DNA of 11,473 bases from an uncultured Clostridia bacterium. Its GTDB lineage: Bacteria > Bacillota > Clostridia > UBA1381. The notes under the pieces are model-generated. The model was not told where the DNA came from. It saw nothing but the letters and a program-made list of their open reading frames with translations, and ran no database searches. Below, piece after piece: positions 1-4,637 of this stretch (position 1 is its first letter; each line of letters starts with the position of its first letter). A program made the translations under genes and the position numbers. The stretch lies in the NCBI GenBank assembly GCA_910585485.1, contig CAJUEZ010000055.1, positions 1-11,473 on the forward strand. Direction: 5' to 3'.

Positions 1-146
1 TTCGTCACCAACAAGCACACCCTTGTCCATCAGCTTTTGAATTGTCGGTTTAGCCATTCAGGCATATTGTCGTCCATATAATCATATGTGGCAGTCTGCT
101 TTTTCAGTTCTGTAATCTCATTTTGTAATTGCTTTAATTCTCCATA
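1..146 (-). pseudogene. frameshifted fragment of a phage-type lysin-associated protein
   Basis: Read on the minus strand, 146 to about 54 encodes a coiled-coil-like stretch (ELKKQTATYDYMDDNMPEW). From 54 to 1 the sense continues one frame over as AKPTIQKLMDKGVLVGDE. Joined, this gives NMPEWAKPTIQKLMDKG, a pattern I associate with C-terminal segments of Clostridia prophage amidases and related lysis proteins. One base appears to be missing at the TGG/GCT junction near 52-56, where TGGGCT has become TGGCT. An in-frame stop at 147-149 and the abrupt change to LysR-like sequence on the other strand show that the 5' part is lost. The rest runs off the left edge. The family assignment is from memory of the motif and is tentative; the frameshift is seen directly. 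Confidence 0.5.
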
Positions 147-347
147 TCAATGGTGGAGGCGGGTTTGGGAGCTAGTATTTTGGCAGAACTGGTATTGCGA
201 CGCACAAATTATGATATAGTTTGTCTGCCGACAAACCCTCCTGTTTACAGAACACTTGCTGTTGCATATAAAGATAAAAACAGCCTGCCGATTGCAAGCA
301 AATATTTTATTGATTATATGAAAGAAAATGCTGATATATTGCCTTAG
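147..347 (+). pseudogene. C-terminal remnant of a LysR-family transcriptional regulator
   Basis: The 65 residues from 150 (MVEAGLGASILAELVLRR ... VYRTLAVAYKDKNSLPIASKYFIDYMKE) match the last part of a LysR substrate-binding domain: the MVEAGLG-S-IL-E helix and strand, then the RTLA-AYK strand and the final helix. A complete LysR protein is about 290-300 residues with an N-terminal DNA-binding HTH; here everything upstream is missing. The coding sense begins exactly where the oppositely oriented lysin-like fragment ends, so 141-149 is a recombination junction. There is no ribosome binding site before the ATG at 150, which is simply an internal methionine. It is probably not expressed as a working regulator. 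Confidence 0.7.
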
Positions 348-402
348 TAATATTCCAATAGTTATCGAAACAAATTCCGAAATAGAGAGACATATTAAAA
401 TT

Positions 403-436
403 ATAAGGACATAATCATTTATGATTATGTCCTTAT
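403..436. repeat. perfect 16-bp inverted repeat with 2-nt loop
   Basis: ATAAGGACATAATCAT (403-418) is followed by TT and then its exact reverse complement (421-436). It lies 56 bases after the LysR remnant stop. It could fold into a long, mostly A/U stem and may be a weak terminator, but no clear T tract follows on the plus strand and only a few A/T bases flank it on the other. It could also be a small palindromic element. The rest of 348-506 shows no convincing gene. Confidence 0.7.
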
Positions 437-506
437 CAGATTTATTTATCGATAATGAGCCTTGCATTTTTATTTTTGAGCCTCTAACAATAACTTCCTT
501 GCTATT

Positions 507-862
507 ATGAAATATGTAATTGGTAGAAAAAACAATATTGAAAAAGTTTATTTGAGAGCGCCCGACTGTGAACATTGTATGTATGAATTTGATTTTATCC
601 CTCCGGGTGATGATTGCGTAAACTGCATTGATTTCAAAAACGGCTGTACAAATTACAAAGAAATATCTTCCGGAAAGATGGAATGTCCTTTCTTGAATTT
701 ATTTCAAGCGACTTTGATAAAATTCAAAAAGAGATAGAGGAGTTCTTTAACAAAACAAAGCATTTCGGTGTTGAACGGGCAAACGAAGAACTTGAAAAAT
801 ATCTTGATAATCAGCCGTATTATCTTAAACTGCTTGGAATAAATCAGCATTTTTACCATTGA
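507..862 (+). pseudogene. cysteine-rich protein of unknown function, split by a frameshift
   Basis: The first frame (507-737) encodes MKYVIGRKNNIEKVYL followed by a cysteine-rich segment with pairs C-x2-C (DCEHC), C-x2-C (DCVNC), then single C residues in NGCTNY and MECPF, suggestive of a metal-binding knuckle. After about base 690 the coding sense continues in another frame to a stop at 860-862, giving LEFISSDFDKIQKEIEEFF and a charged helical tail ending LLGINQHFYH. A one-base loss in the T run at 689-691 (ECPF-LEF) would explain it. Restored length is about 118 residues. The frame is open upstream only to a stop at 477-479, and no good ribosome binding site precedes the ATG, so the 5' end may also be altered. 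I do not recognise the family. Confidence 0.5.
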
Positions 863-1185
863 CAATCATATTATTAGTGTCAGAAAGACGCTCAACTACA
901 TATGCAGTCAGGGATTGCAGATTGACACGCCGAAAACATCAAAATCTGAACGCAGCTTAAAACTTCCGTCAGAGATATTCGGTCATTTGCAAAGATTACA
1001 GAATTTTTATCAGAACGAAGAAATACAGCTTTTTGACGCGTGGGAAAATAACGAATTTGTATTCAAAACCGCAGACGGCTCACCGCTGTCGCCTCAATCG
1101 CCGTTCGTGGCTGAAAAAGTTTTGTGAACGCGAGGGGCTCAGATATGTAAATATGCATAGCTCTCGTCACACCTATGCGACAAAT
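852..1185 (+). pseudogene. tyrosine recombinase (phage-type integrase), catalytic-domain fragment
   Basis: From 852 the translation reads FTIDNHIISVRKTLNYICSQ and then TPKTSKSERSLKLPSEI, the typical beta-strand region of the integrase catalytic domain. It continues to about 1103, where sense shifts to the +1 frame and resumes as WLKKFCEREGLRYVNMHSSRH. The H-x-x-R catalytic box is at 1156-1167. The N-terminal arm and core-binding domains and the first catalytic arginine are missing, and the plus frame has a stop at 840-842 just upstream. The matching C-terminal piece with the nucleophilic tyrosine appears only at 1973, so the gene is broken at least three ways. It is a relic of the element that once integrated here. 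Confidence 0.75.
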
Positions 1186-1196
1186 TTTGACAGTAT

Positions 1197-1214
1197 TTTA
1201 TCAAATTTGATAAA
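1197..1214. repeat. 18-bp perfect palindrome
   Basis: TTTATCAAATTTGATAAA is its own reverse complement. It lies at the left edge of the segment that separates the two integrase pieces and 44 bases beyond the stop of the DUF6194-like gene. It is too AT-rich to be a convincing intrinsic terminator. An operator or a recombination scar is possible, but its role is unknown. Confidence 0.5.
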
Positions 1215-1257
1215 TTTATTAAAATAGTTTTTAGCTGTTCTATAAATCGGAATTTTA

Positions 1258-1704
1258 TTATTTTTTCTTTTTGTATTTTTCTTTAGCATACTCATACGCT
1301 TCTTGAATAAGTGGTTTTAATTTATTAAAAGTCTTTTCAGTTGGACTTAAGCAACATATCCAACTCATCCATGCATATACAGGGTGTGGAATAATATTGT
1401 TTATTGATGTAAAATCATATTCCATATTAACAATACACCCTTTGCTTGGGCGTTTGGGGATTTCACCAAACATATCAATAAATGTCTTTTTTTTTACTCC
1501 TATATTTATACGATATACACCTTCTCTATCCAGATTTGAACTTTTATCATTTTCTCCGTCTTTTTCCTTAACAGTTAAAATGTAAACACCTCGTTTTAAA
1601 ATATTATTAGGATTATAGAAAATCCCCCTTTCTCCCCAACTGTTCACTAAGACTGTTCCATCTAAATTTTCAAGACAGTATTTTAAAATTTCATCAGACT
1701 TCAT
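1258..1704 (-). CDS. DUF6194-like protein, 148 residues
   Basis: This is a full-length small cytosolic protein without signal peptide or membrane segment. The hallmark is the C-terminal block HPVYAWMSWICCLSPTEKTF with a following helix KLKPLIQEAYEYAKEKYKKKK, which I recognise as the DUF6194 pattern; the function of that family is unknown. The N-terminal half has LVNSWGERGIFYNP and a YRINIGV strand followed by a phenylalanine-rich turn (KTFIDMFGEIP). The start at 1704 has a GAGG ribosome binding site at 9 bases spacing and a well-formed promoter upstream (-10 at 1758-1763). No frameshift is visible, unlike everything around it, so it is the only apparently healthy gene in the left 2.5 kb. It sits antisense between two integrase pieces, so it probably arrived as cargo or with an insertion. 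The family call is from memory. Confidence 0.75.
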   Translation of the reverse strand: MKSDEILKYCLENLDGTVLVNSWGERGIFYNPNNILKRGVYILTVKEKDGENDKSSNLDREGVYRINIGVKKKTFIDMFGEIPKRPSKGCIVNMEYDFTSINNIIPHPVYAWMSWICCLSPTEKTFNKLKPLIQEAYEYAKEKYKKKK

Positions 1705-1757
1705 AATGTATAACCTCGCTAAAATTCTAATTAATTTATGCTTTATCCGTTGGTTAG

Positions 1758-1786
1758 ATTATAGCATACAAATGTTAGAAAAGCAA
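1758..1786 (-). promoter_or_regulatory. sigma-A-type promoter of the DUF6194-like gene
   Basis: On the minus strand TTGCTT (1781-1786) and TATAAT (1758-1763) are separated by 17 bases. The -10 box is perfect and the -35 matches TTGACA at four of six positions. The expected transcript start near 1751 gives a leader of about 47 bases ending at the ATG at 1704. This supports the gene being expressed on its own. Confidence 0.65.
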
Positions 1787-1903
1787 TTTTTCGGACCGTT
1801 TTCTGTTTTTTATCCAAGTTTTGCTGTTCTTTTGTCTTTAATTTTACACAACGGTTATTTCGACAATTATCTCATTAGATTTTGGTGGAAAAAGAATTGA
1901 AAA

Positions 1904-1966
1904 TATAATAAGACAAACCTCGAAAACCTTGATTTTATGCAGCTTCTACCGTTTGTCTTTATTATA
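1904..1966. repeat. imperfect inverted repeat, 15/16 bp arms, 32-nt spacer
   Basis: TATAATAAGACAAAC at 1904-1918 is matched by GTTTGTCTTTATTATA at 1951-1966; the reverse complement differs by one inserted A. It ends a few bases before the integrase sense resumes at 1973. It could be the end of the inserted segment, an integrase-binding structure or a transcript hairpin. There is no GC-rich core and no T tract after it, so a terminator is not the best reading. Confidence 0.5.
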
Positions 1967-1972
1967 CTATAC

Positions 1973-2164
1973 GGACATTTAAACGCTTCTTTGCTGATTT
2001 CAAACGGTGTTGATGTAAAAACAGTTCAAGCCTGTTTAGGACACGCGCAGGCAAGTACCACAATGAATATTTACGCTCATTCCTTTATGGAAGCGCAGGC
2101 AAGGGCAAGCGAAGCCGTTGCAAATTCATTTTCGTTTACAGGCGGAAATAAAGACCAAGCGTAA
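1973..2164 (+). pseudogene. tyrosine recombinase C-terminal fragment with catalytic tyrosine
   Basis: Translation from 1973 reads GHLNASLLISNGVDVKTVQ, then the LGHAQ box (histidine codon 2042-2044) and TTMNIYAHSF with the nucleophilic tyrosine at 2072-2074, ending GGNKDQA. This is the last 60-65 residues of a Clostridia-type integrase. The bases before 1973 (the hydrophobic FVFIILY stretch) do not resemble integrase, so the ATG at 1937 is not a real start. It is either the continuation of the fragment at 852-1185, separated by about 0.79 kb, or the end of a second integrase; the short overlap of the arginine-histidine region (SSRHTYAT versus GHLNAS) leaves both open. It lacks the first arginine and cannot be active alone. 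Confidence 0.75.
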
Positions 2165-2360
2165 AGACAAAAGAACAAAAATACATAATAAATTTATTAC
2201 AGAAATTACCGATAAAAATACAAGTAGTCAAAAAGTAATCAGAACAATATTGAGTATTTTTCTGTAAAATGGCTTAAATCAAGGCATTGTGAGGTATTAT
2301 GAGTTAAATCATAAAGACCGAATAAAGACCAAACGCAAAATCGAGTAAAAATAAAATCCC

Positions 2361-2386
2361 GAAAACCGCTTGGTTATGCGGTTTTC
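2361..2386. terminator. hairpin downstream of integrase remnant
   Basis: GAAAACCGC (2361-2369) and GCGGTTTTC (2378-2386) pair perfectly around an 8-base loop. A long T tract is absent; TTTTC is part of the stem itself. It is a plausible terminator of the old integrase transcript and lies 12 bases before the tRNA-like sequence, an arrangement I associate with this integrase class. Confidence 0.5.
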
Positions 2387-2398
2387 AGGACCTCAATT

Positions 2399-2421
2399 TG
2401 GCGGAGAAGGAGGGATTTGAA
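2399..2421 (-). other. tRNA-Ser-like 3' end, probable old attachment site (att)
   Basis: On the minus strand the sequence runs TTCAAATCCCTCCTTCTCCGCCA when read as 2421-2399 in two overlapping parts: the T-loop TTCAAATCC and the acceptor end CTTCTCCGCCA. Serine tRNAs of Firmicutes end in CTCCGCCA after a GGTTCGAATCCC T-arm. The bases further 5' on that strand do not form the rest of a T-stem, variable arm or anticodon arm, so this is only a 23-bp fragment. Elements using tyrosine integrases commonly recombine into tRNA 3' ends and leave such copies behind; its place just beyond the integrase remnant fits this. Confidence 0.55.
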
Positions 2422-2437
2422 AATGGGAAGGAGGGTT

Positions 2438-2457
2438 TTCTAACTTCTTCTAACCTC
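2438..2457 (+). repeat. tandem 10-bp repeat
   Basis: TTCTAACTTC and TTCTAACCTC are adjacent, with one mismatch. They lie 16 bases beyond the tRNA-like sequence, where integrase arm- or core-type binding repeats would be expected. The role is inferred from position only. Confidence 0.5.
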
Positions 2458-2539
2458 TTACAAATGGCTCTATTATGCGGATTTTTACACAATGTAATAA
2501 TTTAACATATTATAGTTTTTACTATATTTTTATAACTTT

Positions 2540-2558
2540 AACGGACAAATAACGGACA
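2540..2558 (+). repeat. AACGGACA direct repeat, 11-bp period
   Basis: AACGGACA occurs at 2540-2547 and 2551-2558, one helical turn apart. The second copy runs into a palindrome ACAGAATTTCTGT (2556-2568). The position 46-74 bases before the tnpV-like start suggests a protein-binding site, either a regulator or an integrase accessory site. Confidence 0.45.
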
Positions 2559-2613
2559 GAATTTCTGTGATATACCCTCTGTAAAATAATTTATATCATA
2601 GGAGAATAATTCA

Positions 2614-2928
2614 ATGAAATCAATATTTGAACAAAACGGAGGAACTTATACAAAGGTCGGAGATTATTATATCCCAAACTTGACCGTTCCCGAATGTAAG
2701 CCTATCGGCAAATACGGTATGCTGTGCAGAACATATCTCAAAAATCATCACAGTGCATTTTATAATACTCTTTTTTTGTGTGGCAGACTAAATGATTATC
2801 TTTGCGATATTGACCGTCAAGCAAACGAATTAAAGGACAATTTACTGCCTAAATATAAAGAGTTGTATGAGGTTACCGAACAGCTTAAATCAGAAAATCA
2901 AATGATGAAGTTATACTTACGGATATAG
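2614..2928 (+). pseudogene. tnpV: TnpV-family transposon protein with C-terminal internal deletion
   Basis: The first 95 residues look like TnpV: MKSIFEQNGGTYTKVGDYYI, then PIGKYGMLCRTYLKNH, YNTLFLCGRLNDYLCDIDRQ and a helix ending EQLKSENQMM. TnpV proteins are small, probably DNA-binding accessory proteins of Clostridia transposons. Intact ones continue after QM with a segment like EWVGRMNNIRNRAEEI; here that segment (about 15 residues) is missing and the frame ends early with KLYLRI at 2928. The lost tail is still readable in another frame at 2907-2948 (EVILTDIVYGGNE, stop TAA at 2946-2948). Thus a deletion that also shifted the frame is likely. The start has an AGGAGA site (2600-2605) at 8 bases. 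Translation of a shortened 104-residue protein is still possible. Confidence 0.7.
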
Positions 2929-2947
2929 TTTATGGAGGGAATGAGTA

Positions 2948-3508
2948 ATGAAAAATTTTATAGCAATCATATTATCAATAACAACCATTACAAGCACAAC
3001 AGCGTTTGCGGCAGAAATTCCAAGAGAAACAGCACCGCTTAACGCAACAGAACAGCAAATACAAATCACCGAAAATCTTATCAGCGATATTCTTGACGAA
3101 GTACAGAGTGGCAATCTTGGCTACACATTAGCCGCAGGATATGCGAATACACGAATACGAAAAGCTGTTATGGCAAATCAGACAGACGGCAACGGTTACG
3201 GAATATTATCACCTATCGCGCAAAACGCAATCCTTGTTATGAGGGATAAACAACTCCGCCCAGACGCATACGCGAAAGCGGAGGAAGAATTAAAGGTATT
3301 GCTTGCCGACGTTATTACCGAGGTTAAGAATGGTATGGATATTGAAATCGCAACAAAAGTGGTTTATGAGAAAATTTATCAATCTGTCAATCCGTCATTC
3401 AACTATGACGAACAATTTTCACTGGATGCCTGTTACCGAGATATTCCCGCTGTCGGAGTGGAAATGTTGACAGTTGCAAGAAAGCTATTGTTAGAGGCTC
3501 AAAAATAA
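2948..3508 (+). CDS. secreted protein of unknown function, 186 residues
   Basis: The N-terminus MKNFIAIILSITTITSTTAFAAEIP is a clear signal peptide with a probable signal peptidase I cut after AFA (residue 21). The mature part of about 165 residues is mostly helical, with charged stretches (ITENLISDILDEVQSGNLGY, AKAEEELKVLLADVITEVKNG) and one cysteine. No anchor, lipobox or catalytic motif is visible, and I do not recognise a family. The start has a strong GGAGGG site (2934-2939) at 8 bases, and its ATG overlaps the stop of the original tnpV frame (TAATG at 2946-2950), so it was probably translationally coupled to tnpV. An intrinsic terminator follows. It is unlike a transposition function and may be cargo or a chromosomal gene downstream of the element. 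Confidence 0.8.
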   Translation: MKNFIAIILSITTITSTTAFAAEIPRETAPLNATEQQIQITENLISDILDEVQSGNLGYTLAAGYANTRIRKAVMANQTDGNGYGILSPIAQNAILVMRDKQLRPDAYAKAEEELKVLLADVITEVKNGMDIEIATKVVYEKIYQSVNPSFNYDEQFSLDACYRDIPAVGVEMLTVARKLLLEAQK

Positions 3509-3540
3509 AAATACGTTGCTCATTGTCGCCAAATAAATCT

Positions 3541-3576
3541 AAATCCGAGAGTGATTAAATCATTTTCGGATTTTTT
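3541..3576 (+). terminator. intrinsic terminator of the secreted-protein gene
   Basis: AAATCCGA (3541-3548) pairs with TCGGATTT (3566-3573), with an inner TGAT/ATCA stem, followed by a run of six T on the plus strand. It ends the tnpV/secreted-protein unit and lies just before the 3' end of the convergent AraC gene, whose transcript could also use it less efficiently. Confidence 0.75.
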
Positions 3577-3586
3577 CTAATTCAAC

Positions 3587-4399
3587 TTACAGCACAGCCT
3601 GATGAATACGCCGATATTCACTTGGAGTAATTCCCATATACTTTTTGAAAAATTTAGAGCAGTAGGACTCGCTGTCAAAGTGCAGTTCCTTTGCAATATC
3701 ACCTATGGAAAGAGTTGTAACGAGCAGTAAATACCTAAGTTGTTCTATTATGGCAGAGGTTATATACTGTTTTATCGTACTGCCTGTATCAGCCTTGAAT
3801 TTCTGACCTATATATGTTTGCGAAAAGCCTATATGACTGCAAACCTCCGCAACTGAAATATCGGCATACAGATTGTCCTCAATATATTTATAAAGTTTTT
3901 CATACTTTCGGTACACCGCAACATCTTTTTCAATTTTATCCGCGCTCGGTTCAATAACCTGCAATATAAGAGAACGGATATAATTCTGCAAAAACAAAGC
4001 CGATTTAATATTTTCGCTGTAAAGTATTTCACGGAGCGAAGCTATTTCCTCGCCGCTTATCGGCATAGTAATAATTTTATTGACGTTTGACAGCAAATCG
4101 CTTTGCGGAATAATTGTCGCGGTGAAGTGGAAAAAGAATTTTTCCATATATTTATCACACCGGCAGCTATATGTGTGATTAGCCGGAATAATGTATATAT
4201 TTCCGGGCAGCATTTTTACATTCTCCGTATCATCAAACAATTCAGCATAACCGTCAAGCACAATATAAACACGGTTGAAATTATGGCAATAATCGTTAAA
4301 ACACCATTCATTGTCAACACTTCTATGAAATATATGCGAAACTTTTATATTTGTATAGTTAAATAAATCCGTAAGATGTCTGAAATTATAATTTATCAT
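3587..4399 (-). CDS. AraC-family transcriptional regulator, sugar-type
   Basis: This is a 270-residue cytosolic regulator. The N-terminal part (about residues 20-130) is a cupin-like effector-binding domain, with the typical strands VYIVLDGYAELFDD and MLPGNIYIIPANHTYSC. The C-terminal 95 residues hold two helix-turn-helix motifs: VAEVCSHIGFSQTYIGQKFK and IGDIAKELHFDSESYCSKFF, ending in the family signature YMGITPSEYRR. I chose the ATG at 4399 rather than one at 4492: it has a GAGGAG site at 9 bases, and the upstream extension would translate the promoter (TTGATT-17-TATAAT). It is divergent from the large secreted esterase-GH95 gene, with 163 bases between the starts, so that gene is the obvious target. 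Members of this type usually activate transport or glycan-degradation genes when bound to a sugar; the sugar here (fucose or another cleavage product) is inferred. Confidence 0.9.
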   Translation of the reverse strand: MINYNFRHLTDLFNYTNIKVSHIFHRSVDNEWCFNDYCHNFNRVYIVLDGYAELFDDTENVKMLPGNIYIIPANHTYSCRCDKYMEKFFFHFTATIIPQSDLLSNVNKIITMPISGEEIASLREILYSENIKSALFLQNYIRSLILQVIEPSADKIEKDVAVYRKYEKLYKYIEDNLYADISVAEVCSHIGFSQTYIGQKFKADTGSTIKQYITSAIIEQLRYLLLVTTLSIGDIAKELHFDSESYCSKFFKKYMGITPSEYRRIHQAVL

Positions 4400-4420
4400 T
4401 TTTACCGTCTCCTCATACTT

Positions 4421-4449
4421 ATTATACAGCAAAAAAAATTCAAAATCAA
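4421..4449 (-). promoter_or_regulatory. promoter of the AraC-family gene
   Basis: On the minus strand TTGATT (4444-4449) and a perfect TATAAT (4421-4426) are 17 bases apart. The transcript would start near 4414, giving a leader of only about 15 bases that contains the GAGGAG site. This strong promoter suggests constitutive expression. Confidence 0.65.
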
Positions 4450-4461
4450 CAAAGAAAGAGA

Positions 4462-4528
4462 AAAAGTACAAATTTTCAAAGAATAATACCATATACTTTT
4501 CCCTCGATATTATCTATAATTAAAGTAT
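4462..4528 (+). promoter_or_regulatory. promoter and candidate operator of the esterase-GH95 gene
   Basis: TATAAT at 4515-4520 is a perfect -10 box; the -35 position (4492-4497, TATACT) is poor, as expected for an activator-dependent promoter. The motif AAAGTA occurs at 4463-4468 and 4522-4527, and inverted (TACTTT) at 4494-4499, so copies overlap the weak -35 box and flank the -10. These are candidate binding sites for the divergent AraC protein. The -10 assignment is firmer than the operator. Confidence 0.5.
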
Positions 4529-4562
4529 AAAAACAGTTTTACGGTGAAAGGAAGGTTTTATT

Positions 4563-4637
4563 ATGAAAAAATTTATTTCATTTACGCTTAGTCTGTCAAT
4601 GCTATGTTCATCAATGCTTGGACTGACAGCAAAAGCA
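4563..4637 (+). other. signal peptide of the esterase-GH95 protein
   Basis: Residues 1-25 have a positive start (MKK), a hydrophobic core (FTLSLSMLCSSMLGLT) and a signal peptidase I site AKA before ENSK. The cysteine at 15 is not in a lipobox at the cut, so the protein is a Sec-secreted protein and not a lipoprotein. Confidence 0.85.

Larger units (their letters stand above)
2165..2613. other. non-coding attachment-site region after the integrase
   Basis: About 450 bases hold no convincing gene. They contain a 14-bp palindrome TAATAAATTTATTA (2186-2199), a repeat of the integrase 3' end (AATAAAGACCAARCGYAAA at 2147-2165 and 2321-2339, two mismatches), a GC-containing hairpin (2361-2386), a tRNA-Ser-like 3' end (2399-2421), tandem decamers (2438-2457), and spaced AACGGACA repeats (2540-2558) before the tnpV-like gene. 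This mix is typical of the att side of an integrated element. Confidence 0.55.

Noticed and set aside
147..575. 142-codon open frame on the minus strand
   Set aside because: It lies antisense to the LysR remnant and the cysteine-rich gene, both of which have recognisable protein patterns; no ribosome binding site and no protein-like composition.
1706..1900. 64-codon plus-strand frame
   Set aside because: It covers the promoter and leader of the DUF6194-like gene and has no ribosome binding site.
2399..2480. Complete tRNA-Ser gene
   Set aside because: Only the T-loop and acceptor 3' part are present; no anticodon arm, D-arm or 5' acceptor strand can be formed.
3549..4399. AraC gene as part of an operon with the secreted 186-residue protein
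   Set aside because: The genes are convergent and separated by an intrinsic terminator.
4400..4492. 31-residue N-terminal extension of the AraC protein
   Set aside because: It would translate the promoter boxes, is very phenylalanine-rich and unlike AraC N-termini; the ATG at 4399 has a good ribosome binding site.
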